A DNA stretch of 64,000 nucleotides. It comes from Limonium bicolor (Eukaryota > Streptophyta > Magnoliopsida > Caryophyllales > Plumbaginaceae). Position numbers and translations under genes: made by a program. The stretch is taken from positions 476,583,375 through 476,647,374 of the forward strand of contig CM041776.1 of assembly GCA_023374045.1 (NCBI GenBank), written 5' to 3'. A model generated the notes under the pieces. The model was not told the DNA's origin, did no database searches, and saw nothing but the letters and a program-made list of their open reading frames with translations. Positions 35,099-45,424 of this stretch are shown here, piece by piece (the first letter of the stretch is position 1; each line of letters begins with the position of its first letter).

Positions 35099-36421
35099 CC
35101 ATAGTATCTGACCGCGACACCAGATTTCTTTCGAGATACTAGAGAGCTACACGGGAAGCGTTGGGTACAGAATTGAAGTTGAGTACCGCCTTAAATCCTC
35201 AGACCGACGGTTAGACAGAAAGGACCATCCAGACACTGGAGGACATGCTTCGGGCATGTGCCTTAGACTTTCAGGGGAGTTGGTTAGACAAGCTTCATCT
35301 TATCGAATTTTCATACAATAATAGCTACCATGCCTCGATTAAGATGTCGCCATTCCAAGCTCTATACGGTAGACCTTGCCGTACACCTTTGTGTTGGGAT
35401 GAGTCAAGCGAAGCGGTCATCATGGGACCGGAGTATCTAGAACAAGTCCAAGCGGAAGTGCAACAAATCCGAGCCAATATGAAGGCAGCCCAAGATATAT
35501 AGACAGAAATCCTATGTGCATGTGCGACGACGCGACCTTGAGTTCGCCGTAGGCGACCAGGTGTTCTTGCGTGTTTCACCTATGAAGGGCGTATTCCGTT
35601 TTGGTCAGAAGGGCAAGCTAAGCCCAAAATTTGTAGGGCCGTACACTATCACCGAAAGAGTTGGATCTGTAGCCTATAGGTTAGCACTACTTGAGAACTT
35701 GGGACGTGTCCACGATGTATTTCATGTGTCACAACTCAAGTAGTACATTTCTGATCCTTCTCATGTCTTAGAGCCCGAGAGACTTTCCATTGAGCCGACA
35801 ATGAGATACATTGAAACTCCAATGAGAATCCTGGATAGGAAGACCAGAGACACTCACCATAAGTCGATACGAATAGTGAAGGTCCTATGGTCAAACCATG
35901 CTGTCGAAGAAGCGACATGGGAGTTGGAAGATGCCATGAAGGCTAAGTACCCACAGTTGTTCATAGACTAGGTAGTCTAGTATTTAGTAATACGGGTACG
36001 GGGCGTACCCCTTTTAAGGGGGGTAGAGCCTTTTTGCTTTTGCATTGCTTCGGGGTGAGCATTGCATAGTGTGTAGGTATTGTAATAGGTTTTGTATGGA
36101 ACATGTAGTGCAAGTGAATTTGGTATGTGTATGTATGTATGTGTAATGTGTATCGTGAATTGCAGCGGTGTATTGTGTAATGTGAATGTGATGGTATGTA
36201 TGGAAATGGTGTATGGTGTATGTGAATTCATATTGTGTATGTTTGCAATGTGGAAGGAAGTAAACACCTCATAGGTGGTAGTAAGACACATTATGGTAAT
36301 TGGTTTGCCTAATGAGTAGAATTACTAAACTATTAACCTTGAGCAACTTTGAGGGCAAAGTTTCTTAAGGAGGGTAGATTGAAAAACCCCGTAATTAAAA
36401 ATAGTGATTAATTAGGCTAAC
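35099..36421 (+). pseudogene. Array unit 13 (integrase fragment, mosaic, joined to the 3' LTR)
   Basis: The 5' half carries the interior TAG in DGQTER, while the 3' half carries end-type ACTCACCATAAG, AATAGTGAAGG and CGTACCC. Its polypurine tract reads AAGGAGGGTAGA (36367-36378) and leads into the only full-length LTR of C in the window. Confidence 0.92.
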
Positions 36422-37074
36422 GAGTAATTTAAAAGCTTAATTATGCATAAATAATCATGAGGGAACAAATCCCGAAGAAAACAGATCCCTAAAATGGATT
36501 AAAAACGCTAACGAACCTTAAAGCATGTTTTTCGAGGAAACTGGGAAAACGTGACTTTAAGCGGGTCAAATAGACTCGTAACAATTTTGGTCAACTAAAT
36601 AATCATTAATAAATGTTAGTGAAGCTTTAGAACCAATAAAATCAATAAAACGAGAAATTAGTAAAAACTGTCAAAAACGGGAAGTTGTGGGGTAGAAACA
36701 TAAATAGACCAAACTTATGTGTCCACTTTTAAAAAAATTAATAAAAAAAGTAAAGTTTGTGTGTGTGTGTGTGTGCTGGTGCCAGCCGATCCCATCTCCC
36801 TCTCTCACACACTCACTTACTCCTTCTTATTTACTAAACAACAAAAGCAATAAAGTAAAACACTCACCTTACTTTACTTACTCACCACTCTCTCTCCTCT
36901 ATTTCATTCTCTTCTTTCACGTACAGACCCCCACCCCTTCTCCTCTCTATTTCTCTTGTTCCTCAACCGGCAACAATGGAGAAAATAGCAAACTCTCAAA
37001 AACCTCTACTTCTCTCCTCTTGTTAACCCATCAAACTTGCCCCAAAAATTATAAAAATACCACCATTGTCTTCC

Positions 37075-37138
37075 TCTCATCAAGAGGAACACTTCTATCT
37101 TTTCAAAATCCGGAAAGGAGAACTTTCATCTCCATGGG
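37075..37138 (+). promoter_or_regulatory. Conserved leader block in C LTR
   Basis: Shares CTATCTTTTCAAAAT and TTCATCTCCATGGG with the A LTR (6445-6382, minus) in the same position, about 700-900 bases into the LTR. Probably part of the transcribed leader. Confidence 0.4.
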
Positions 37139-38288
37139 TGTGGAGCATTTGGAGCTTCAAGACTACCACTAGAACCACCTTCTCCTCCTTGTTATTTTGA
37201 GGTAAAAATCTTCTTGAAATCTCGTCCTTTTCTAACCCTTATGGGCAAAACGAAAATCTAGCTAAAACCTTGTTTGGTTTCTTTGTACTCTAGCCGATTT
37301 TGGCATTGTTGGAGAGTGGGAAATCTTACTCTTGAGCTGTTCCAAGCATTACATATACCCTTGCAAGGTAATGGAATTTCTAAACCCTAAAACCTACATT
37401 AAGCTCTAAAGGATAGTAGGGTTAGTTTTTGGTGTATTGAAATGTGTATATATGGGTTATAGTGTTAGAGAATTTGGGTTGCTAAACCGGTGGAGAGAGA
37501 GAGAAGGAAGGAAGAGGAAGCAAGAAGAAGAAAAGAAACTAGAAGAGAAACAAGGTAATGATACTCACTTATGTAGTCTTGTGTGTGCTTGTGTAACAGA
37601 TTTTAAAAGGAGTAAAATTTGTATTGTAAAATGGTAATGAACAATAGTGTAATGCAGAGGAAGAATTGAATTGTGTTGAAGCTTTAAAGACGATTAAAAA
37701 CTGTCACAAACTAGATTGGGATTGGGGTGTTGAGTGCAGGAATTTAATGTGTTGAATGGGTAGTATTTGTGTTGAAGAACTTGGTATATTGTTGTTGTGT
37801 ATGAAGAGGTGGGATAAGTGATAATGTGTGTGGAAACAATGTGGTGAGAGTGTAAAGATATAGGGGAGACTATGGCAAAATTTGCCTAGAAATTAGATGG
37901 CTTATGAACTAGAAACTAGGTGTAAAACATGTGCTTGTAACAGATTTTGATTGAGATAGTTAGAGGGTGGATTAAGAGAGGTAGTTAGTGTATTGTAATG
38001 CATTAGAAACTCTAGAAATGACATTAGAAGAGGGAGCTGATGATGGAGAGTGTTAGAGGTGAAATCTGTAGCAAAATGCAACTAGAGAAGAAACCATGTG
38101 AGTGTTGAAATGGAATTTGGGAAGAACAAGAGTGTAAGTTAATATAGGATTTGTGTAATGAATTAAGGAATGAAATAACAGGATTTAGGAGGTGTAATTA
38201 GTGTTAAAACATGTGGGAGCAAGTATAGGAACAATGGGGAAGTAATGGGTAAGAAAAGGGACTAAAAACAGAAATAAAAATGCAATCA

Positions 38289-38696
38289 CTGGACTGGACC
38301 GACCTTGGGACCGGACTTGCAAGGTCGGTCGAGCCCAGATTTACAAAGGACGGAAAGCTTCTGGAATGGACCGACCTTGGGGACCAAACTTGCAAGGTCG
38401 GTCGGCCAGAAAATTCCCGTCTTAAAACCTTCTGGAATGGACCGACCTTGGGGACCGGACTTGCAAGGTCAGTCGGCCTAAAATTCGCTTGTAGTGTGAC
38501 TTACTGGAATGGACCGACCTTGGGACCGGACATGCAAGGTCGGTCGACTCCAGAATGTCGAAACCAAAACTCACTGGAATGGACCGACCTTGGGACCGGA
38601 CTTGGCAAGGTCGGTCGGCCCTGTAATTTTCCAGCGAATGTACCCTACTGACTTCGACCGACCTTGGGTCCGACCCTGGGTAAGGTCGGTCGGGTC
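38289..38696. repeat. LTR palindrome array of element C (6 units, 70-74-bp spacing)
   Basis: Arms ACCGACCTT / AAGGTCGGT around a centre containing GGGACCGGACTTGC. Left arms start at 38298, 38370, 38441, 38513, 38583 and 38657. The frame through them (ORF-like at 38280-38651) reflects absence of stops in the repeats. Confidence 0.92.
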
Positions 38697-38718
38697 AAAA
38701 AAAAATTTATAATGAGTA

Positions 38719-38741
38719 TATATATATATATATATGTATAC
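38719..38741. repeat. AT microsatellite
   Basis: A run of TA dinucleotides directly after the palindrome array. Confidence 0.85.
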
Positions 38742-39490
38742 CTACACATGCATATGTACATATAACAATGTACCATTGTTAAGTAAGGAAATAAACTTAA
38801 AGTAAAGAAGAGTAAGTAAGTAATGTGTAAGTGTAAGAATGGAAAGGACTTAGTAAGTATGACTTAGGAAACGTAGGAGTAATCGAATTGAGTTAATGAT
38901 AGTTAGATTAATCACTCGATTGTGTGTATATCATAGGATTTGATTTGTAAACACCGGAGGAACGTTGGGACACAAGTACAACGGTGAACGGTATGAATTC
39001 CTCATGCCCCGTATGCTATCTTGGTTACTCTAATTTGTGTGTTGTGTGCTAATTGATCACCAAATAAGATAAATGCACAAATCGGAGTTATTATGCATAC
39101 TTGTGAATATGCAGTGTTGTATGTTGTGAATATTTTCTTTAAATCTTAGTTTTGTATAATTCATGAAATGTATGGATGATAATGAATGTGTGTATGTATG
39201 ATATATTGCATTGTGACCGAATGTGTTTAAGATTGGACTTCTAACTGATTCCTAACAAGCTAACCAATCTAACTTAAATTGGTAATTAAATTGGAATGAG
39301 TAGAAGTCTGATATAGTTTCGGCCACGCGTGAGGATGCGGAGACACAAGAGGTTGGATCCAAGTCCTGACTCTTAAACTGGTCCGCGGCCCAAATCCCTT
39401 AAATGGGTAGCATCCCGGATTGGTGAGTCAAGTAAATCCCGGTGGTGAGACGGTGTAGTCCCCGGGCCGAAGGTCATACTGACTTAACAT

Positions 39491-39562
39491 GAGTATGAGT
39501 AAGTAAGTAAGAAGGAGTAAGTAAGTAAATGAAAGTAAGTAAGTAAAGTAAGAGTAAGTAAG
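39491..39562 (+). repeat. GTAA tetranucleotide microsatellite
   Basis: Repeated GTAAGTAAGTAA interrupted by GAAG and AATGAA. A shorter run lies at about 38800-38830. GTAAG is also the 5' splice-site core. Confidence 0.8.
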
Positions 39563-40329
39563 ATGTAATGAGTAAAAGAGTAATAAGCATACCGATTAAC
39601 CCGGATGCGTAATTTGGCTAACACGGTGAAGGTAAGTAAGTGTGTGTTGTTATATTGCCATCTTGGATTGTGTAATGTATTTTATATGCATGTATGTTGT
39701 ATGCAAAGCATGTATGTATGTTAAAAATGAACCGTATGCCTATTTGACCTTTATTAGTCAGTGTGCCCTAGCTAGCACACGGTATATGCGGAGTTCATAC
39801 ACAACTTTTGCTGAGCCCCTTGGGGCGATGTTTTTACTACACGCAGGTACAAGAGAAGGGTGAAGACTGTGAAGAGATTTATTTTCATTTCTTTTTGGTG
39901 CAAACATGAATTATGGATGGTGTACTAAGTAGTACACGGCTGTAGATTTTTGTTAGCCGGTGTACCATGGGGTACACCCTTTTGGATTGTGAAAGAATGA
40001 TAGGATGGTGAATTGGTATAGATGAGCAGTTGTTTTAAACTCATTCATTTTTTGGAAACTAGTGGAAGGATGTAATTGAATACACTTAAATACTCGGTAG
40101 TCCATTAATGTAAGCGAATGGTATTTTGTATTCAGTAAGCAATGTTTTAGTAGCTTGGTATACTATGATCATCAGACCGTCACTGTAAGTAAGGTAAGCC
40201 TAGCTAGCCGTATGGGCGGTTAGCGGCGTTGTACCACCCGCCGTAGTAGTGTAGTATTTCCGCTGCGAACTGATAGGATTAACAGGACGATTAGATGGTA
40301 AGAATAGGATTAACGGTAGGGGTGTTACA

Positions 40330-41214
40330 GCACCAAACTCAGTCCTATGAAGATTAATGAGGCCGGTTCTGAGATGTCGCAGCTTTTGGACAACAGAGAA
40401 TAGGCGACTTCCCATAGGGGGCATCCCACGCATCACAAACAAGGGGAAGGAAGGACGGGTCCTTGGTCCAGAGATTGAGGAATTTAAATTTTCTCTTGCG
40501 AGGGGCCGGGGGTGGAAGAGAAATAACCATGGGGCTATGATCTGAAATTAGGGGAGGAAGGAAAGAAGAATAGCTGGTGGGGAAGGCTAGAATCAATTCC
40601 TCATTGACAAGCACTCTGTCAATCTTCCCAAGGATACGGCTATGATCATATTGATTATTCCACCACGTGAAGAAGCGCCCATAAAGCCGTAAGTCCTGTA
40701 ACTCAGCCCTAGAGATATATACAACAAACTCTCGGTAGTCTCTAGAATGAGGACTGCGACTGCTAAGTCTATCTTGCGCAAAGAGAATATTATTAAAATC
40801 TCCAGCCACCACCCAAGGGCCAACGATGCTTTGGTTGAGATTGGTAATATCCTCCCAAAGGAGGGTTCTAAGAGCGGAGTTGTTCCTCCCGTAGACGACT
40901 GAAAGGTTAAAAGCCATAGTGCCCATGATGGATGCGTTACACGAGAGGATTTGGTCGAAGCAGTAGATAATGGAGAGGGTAATGATAGAAGGGTTGAAAA
41001 GAATCCAGATGTGGCCGCGGTGATCCGCTCTGTAGTTATGGATGAAGCTCCAGGTGGGGAAGAAGCGAGATAGGATAGATTGGTGGATATTAAGCAAAAC
41101 ATGAGTTCCAAGGAGGCCAAACACACATAATTGATTGTTAGCCACGCATTTTTGGATCTCAAGAAGTTTGGGGCGGTCATTACAACCCCTAATATTCCAA
41201 ATTGCGAGGTTCAT
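40330..41214 (-). pseudogene. LINE ORF2, endonuclease domain only
   Basis: Begins MNLAIWNIRGCN, the usual start of plant LINE ORF2. Endonuclease/exonuclease/phosphatase motifs in order: NIRG, VAGDFNNIL, FTWWNNQ, KIDRVLVNEE and ISDHSP. The first acidic motif reads LLGTHV where the family has LETH, so the catalytic Glu is replaced by Gly. A frameshift near 40430 separates CDAWDA from SRLFSVVQKLRHLRTGL, after which element C interrupts. The enzyme would nick target DNA to prime reverse transcription; this copy is dead. Confidence 0.88.
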
Positions 41215-42385
41215 AATGAGGGGGTACTATAAGAAGAAGGGGTGGGGGAATTAGAACCTTTCTCGAGAGCATCAAAGGAGTTAGTCAACTGGAGCGAGAG
41301 GTCGACCGACAAAGGATTAAGGGCCTTACCAACAGGACTGTTACCCTTAGGGGGGACCTCCTTCCAGTCCGACTCAAGGATGGGCGCAAGCACAAGCTGA
41401 AGAAAGAGCGACATCATCGTATCGGGGAGGTTACTAGAGGGATCTAAAGATGCATAGGAATTGGGGGCCTGGACTACGCGAGGTTGGGTAGCCTGGGCGG
41501 CCTGAGAAGAGGACCGGAGGCTTCAGAGGGAGCCTGGACAACTAGGGAATGATAGTCCTTGCCGGCAGGCGGCTTAGCGGAGATTTCCTGAACAACGGTA
41601 GCCTGGGCAACCAAAGAGGGGGCGGAGGGCCTCGGGGGTTGATTTGGGAGACTCAAAAGAGGATCCTGGGTACGTCCTGGACCGGGAGGTCTAGGGCGAA
41701 CAAATGTCTTTTGGACAGAGGTCGAACAACCAGCAGAGGAGTGTCCTAGGACGCTGCAAGAGGAGCAGGAGATTTGTTCCCACTCATAAACTATGTGCTG
41801 ATTTAGAGAGCCACTAGGGGCGCGAATTTCAATCTCTCCAACTAACTCTGAATTGAAGTCAACTTCAACAAGGACTCTAGCATAAGAAATTCTAGTCTTG
41901 GAGGCCATAAAGAGGTCAGTATGTAGAGGGGAACCAATTTTGGAGCAGATTTTCTTAAGACTGGATTGTGACCAGAGACTAGTATGGAGGCCAGGAAGCT
42001 GAATCCATACAGGAATGCGATTCAGATCTTTTGGATTGAAGGAAAAGTCGGGAGACCATTTCTTGAGAACCAAAGGGGAGGAGTAAAGCAGCCATGGGCC
42101 CTTGTCCAACACTTGTTGGAGGTCCTCTTTATCGAAACGGAAGAGGAACCAGTCCTCGTCATAAAGAAGGATTTGGGGTGTCGCTACAAAGCTCCAGACT
42201 CTTTTAACATATTATTTAACGATATTAAAGCCAAACTTTTTACCTCATATATGTCTAACTAAAGCATTTTTCCAGTAATCAATTTCAGGTATGAGATCGT
42301 TCTCTTCAATAGTAACATAAGGGCTATCAGATTCTATAATGTCACTATTATCCAATCGAAGAGACATGCCACAATCGTACGACAT
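41211..42385 (-). pseudogene. LINE ORF1, DUF4283-like with zinc knuckle (broken)
   Basis: ATG at 42385 begins MSYDCGMSLRLDNSD; a stop follows ALVRHI, and coding similarity resumes with LYDEDWFLFRF and VLDKGPWLLYSSPLVLKKW, the DUF4283-type region of plant LINE ORF1. A CCHC knuckle CSSCSVLGHSSAGC and a proline-rich linker follow. A frame break before 41474 separates the last part, ending SFDALEKGSNSP. ORF1 products bind LINE RNA. The overlap of the ORF1 stop with the ORF2 ATG is normal for the group. Confidence 0.8.
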
Positions 42386-42551
42386 TCTTCCACATAACTA
42401 GATTCGAACAAATTAATCAAGCACCTTACAAAGTATTCACACCTCGATTTCAATATCTACTTCTACAAATGCAAAATTGATGACGACAAATTTGGATGGC
42501 ACATCCAATCCAATCCTCAAACAGTTATAGCTCACATGACGTTCCAAAGAT
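42386..42551. other. Short unassigned stretch upstream of the LINE
   Basis: No coding signal or recognisable repeat; possibly LINE 5' UTR. Confidence 0.4.
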
Positions 42552-42796
42552 TAAGGCTCTGTTGGGCATGGTTGTTTTGGCAGCATAAATACAATATATT
42601 TGGCAGCAGGTTTACGTTGGCATAAATATAGCATATTTACTAGCAGGTTTGTGCTGGCATAAATACAGTTGTTTTGAAAACTGTTGTTTGGCAGTGTGGC
42701 ATATATGCAGTATGTTTGGTTAAGTTAGTTATACGTAGTGCATTTACCGTTTTCGTATTACAATTACAATTTATTATATTACACTAAGTAACTTTA
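42552..42796. other. AT-rich segment with GGCATAAATA repeats, possible MITE relic
   Basis: Starts near GGCTCTGTTGGGCATGG, reminiscent of hAT-type MITE ends, and holds about three imperfect repeats of TTGGCATAAATA(C/T)AG. I cannot find a matching inverted end, so transposon status is unproven. Confidence 0.3.
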
Positions 42797-45313
42797 TTTT
42801 GTTAACCTCTTCTTCAGCTCCTAAAAACACTGCTCACAGGCCTCGCTCCACTCAAACTTCACATCCTTCTACAGCAGACGAGTCAAAGGAATCACTAGCT
42901 TGGAGAAGCCCTCCACAAACTTACGATAATAGCCCGCTAATCCAAGGAAGCTACGAATATCTCCAACATTAGTGGGCCTGGCCCACTCTGTAATGGCTCT
43001 AATCTTCTCCGGGTCCACGGAGATACCATCCTTGGAGACCACATGTCCCAAGAACACCACTTGATCCAACCAGAACTCGCACTTCTTCAGCTTCGCATAC
43101 AACTCCTTCTCCCTCAGAGTCTGGAGAACAGTCCTCAAATGCTCCTCGTGCTCCTCAGCACTCTTGGAATACACCAAGATGTCATCGATAAATACTACGA
43201 TGAACTGATCCAGAAATGGCTTGAACATCCGGTTCATCATGTCCATAAACACAGAAGGCGCATTCGTCAGACCGAATGGCATCACTAGGAACTCGTAATG
43301 TCCATAACGAGTCCTGAAGGCGGACTTAGGCATGTCGTCTACCTTAATCCTTAGCTGATGATAACCGGACCTCAGATCGATCTTCGAAAACACCATAGCT
43401 CCTGCTAACTGGTCGAACAAGTCATCTATGCGCGGGAGAGGCTACCTATTCTTGATGGTAACCTTGTTGAGCTCCCTGTAGTCAATGCACAAACGCATAC
43501 TACCATCCTTCTTCTTAACAAATAACACTGACGCTCCCCAAGGTGACACACTAGGGCGGATGAAGCCCTTGTCCAGCAGCTCCTGCAACTGGACCTTCAA
43601 CTCCTTGAGCTCAGCAGGCGCCATGCGGTATGGGGCCTTAGAAATCAGCTGAGTCTCAGGTGCGAGCTCGATCGAGAACTCCACCTCTCTGACAGGGGGA
43701 AGCCCAGTTACGTCATCCTGGAACACATCTGGGAAGTCTCTGACCACTGGAATCTCCTCCAACTTCGCATCCTTGCGAACCTCAGGGATGTAGCACAGAT
43801 ATCCCTGGCATCCTTTCCTCAGAAAGCGAAACGCCTGCATGGCTGAAATAACTGGCGGCGAGCACGGGAGTCCATTCCCTGCTACAACTAGGCGGGGCTG
43901 ACCCGGCTCCTCAAAAGTGACTCTCGAAGCAGCACAATCAATGTGGGCATGGTGCGCAGCAAGCCAATCCATGCCCAAAATCACATCAAAGGTAGTCATC
44001 TCCATGGGGATGAGGTTAGCGCACAGAGTCCTATCTCTGACTAACACAGGACTATCTTTACAAACAGAATTCAAAAGCATAGAAGAGTCCCTAACTAATG
44101 AACTATGCACACACAATTCAACACCTAGAGGCACAACAGGCAAACCGAGCTCACCCACCAAGTCAACAGAAATAAAGGAGTGGGTGGCTCCAGAGTCAAA
44201 CAAGCAGAAAACAGAACGAGAAGACAGCTGGAGAATACCTGTGACAACCCTGCCTGTCGATCGGTCTCTCTCTCCAGCCATCGCGTACACTCTGGCCTGG
44301 CCCTGGGGCTTCTTCTGCTCAGCCCGGTCTCGATCTCTAGACTCAGATACAGATCCTCCAGCTCTACCTCCAGAGCTACCTCTGCTCCTCTCAACCTGAG
44401 GGTAGTCAGCGATCCTATGCTCCAAGGATCCACACTTAAAGCAAGCTCCGGACTTCCTGTAGCAGTCCTGGCCTCGGTGTAACTTGCCGCAGACCCGGCA
44501 CTTCGGAGCGGGAGCTGACGAAGACGAACCACCTCTATCTCTCGATCGGTCTCCAGTAGGCTGCTTCTTCTGAGAAGCAGTCTGATTCCTCTTGTCGCTC
44601 TCATCGGACCTCTGCTTCCTCTTCTGGTCCTTCCCTCCAGACTGGCGGCCCCTCAAGTCCGCCTCTACCAACAGGGCGACATCAGCAACGTCCCTGAAGG
44701 TCTTGTGACGTAGAGGCGTCACAGCAGAATGGATATCCGACCTCAAGCCGCTCTCAAACTTCCTGGCCTTCCTATGCTCATCTGGCTCAGGTGCAAACTT
44801 AGACAGGCTAATGAACTTACGAACATACTCCTCCACGCTCATGTCGCGCCCCTGGCGAAGCCTATTATACTCCAAGATGCGCTGGTCCTTATACACATCA
44901 GGGTAGAACTGTTTGTTGAACTCCCCAGTGAACTGCTCCCACGTCCAAGGCTGTGGGAACTTCCCCATCACAGACCTCCACCACTCCTTAGCCTCGGCCT
45001 TGAAAAGAAAGGTGGCGAAGTCCACCTTCTGCTCCTCCTGGGAGCCCATAACTCGCAGCAAGTCCTCGACCTCAGTCAACCAATGACTGGCCTCCTGGGG
45101 ATCTCCTGCCCCATCGAACGCCGACGGCTTTAGCTTCATAAACTCCTGAAGCGCCTTCACATTCCGGCCTCCAGCATCAGCACCAGCTGGGCCTGGCCCG
45201 CCAGCTGGTCCTCCTCCAGCTGGTCCACCCCCTGCAGCCATGGTCTGCATGAGCTGCATCATAAACTGTTGAACAACATCAACAACATTTCCTGGAGCCC
45301 TTTTTGGCGGCAT
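42797..45313 (-). pseudogene. Element D gag-pol: gag, protease, RT (truncated, stops)
   Basis: Starts [18 protein letters not shown] just inside the LTR. The gag domain (residues about 50-220) has [17 protein letters not shown] and [14 protein letters not shown], then a basic linker and two knuckles: [13 protein letters not shown] and [14 protein letters not shown], the latter with Tyr for the last Cys. Protease [12 protein letters not shown] and [15 protein letters not shown] (about 370-460), then RT with [32 protein letters not shown] at 43444-43442 replaces the Tyr codon in NRYPLPR (C to G, not deamination). RT continues to [11 protein letters not shown] and [11 protein letters not shown]. 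Two more TAG stops (42869 and within CF*ELKK) fit CAG to TAG. Gag and the first half of pol are otherwise open for 623 codons, better preserved than C. Confidence 0.93.
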
Positions 45314-45407
45314 TCTGAAAGTCCAACAGCAAGCAGTTAGACTCAGACACTAGTACTGACGTTTTGGACTGACTGGCTAACTTAAAATACCAGCAGATTA
45401 GAACCTG

Positions 45408-45419
45408 GCTCTAATACCA
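45408..45419 (-). other. Primer binding site of D (initiator Met type variant)
   Basis: Minus strand TGGTATTAGAGC, one base (C to T) from the usual TGGTATCAGAGC, a few bases inside the LTR end TGTTACA. Confidence 0.85.
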
Positions 45420-45424
45420 CTAAA

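Larger units (their letters stand above)
19318..36421 (+). repeat. Tandem array: 13 head-to-tail units of about 1.32 kb (integrase, 3' UTR, polypurine tract, 42 bp of LTR)
   Basis: Unit starts (CCATAGTATCTGACC) at 19318, 20634, 21932, 23242, 24558, 25866, 27175, 28475, 29792, 31116, 32447, 33772 and 35099; the last ends at 36421. Unit lengths are 1298-1331. Each unit runs from the second catalytic Asp of integrase through the chromodomain-like tail, the 3' UTR with two purine tracts, and the first 41-42 bases of the LTR, then jumps back to integrase. Unit 1 is joined to the rest of pol; unit 13 is joined to the complete 3' LTR. The array therefore grew inside one inserted element. Confidence 0.96.
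7705..40329 (+). mobile_element. Chromovirus-like Ty3/gypsy element C (degraded; interrupted by B; 3' end tandemly amplified)
   Basis: Order on the plus strand: protease and start of RT (7709-8775), nested element B (8776-17833), rest of RT, RNase H, integrase and chromodomain-like end (17834-20174), 3' UTR and polypurine tract, twelve extra copies of the integrase-to-LTR-start segment, then the complete 3' LTR (36380-40329). Protease-RT-RH-IN order, the GPY motif and a C-terminal tail ending YPQLF are chromovirus (Tekay/Del-like) traits. The 5' LTR and gag are not in the window. The right side breaks a LINE; GCACC at 40330-40334 would be one target-duplication copy. Confidence 0.85.
36380..40329 (+). 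repeat. 3' LTR of element C (3950 bp)
   Basis: TGAAAAACCCC...GGGGTGTTACA. Contents in order: TATA-like ATAAATAGA near 36700, a CT-rich leader (36780-37140), donor-like AAG/GTAATGG near 37369, a six-unit palindrome array (38289-38696), an AT microsatellite, GTAA microsatellites, the motif GCTGAGCCCCTTGGGG at 39810-39825 shared with A and A', an acceptor-like CGCAG/GTACAAG at 39846, and TTTCCGCTGC near the end. Reading frames in it are not credible genes. Confidence 0.9.
40330..42385 (-). mobile_element. L1-type LINE, 5' part, cut by insertion of element C
   Basis: Minus-strand non-LTR element: ORF1 (42385 to 41211) then ORF2 endonuclease (41214 to about 40330). The ORF2 frame is lost at the LTR border of C, so the reverse transcriptase half must lie beyond C's 5' LTR, outside the window. 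The 5' end is uncertain; 42386-42551 may be its 5' UTR. Confidence 0.85.

Noticed and set aside
20164..36291. Recurring minus-strand frames (MRCLLPSTLQ-type) and plus-strand MYGTCSASEF-type frames in each array unit
   Set aside because: They come from low-complexity TGTATG sequence in the 3' UTR and repeat only because the unit repeats.
38280..38651. 123-codon frame in the C LTR
   Set aside because: Spans the palindrome array; open because the 70-74-bp units lack stops, and frames on both strands are similar.
42552..42796. Confident MITE call
   Set aside because: No matching inverted ends or target duplication could be found.
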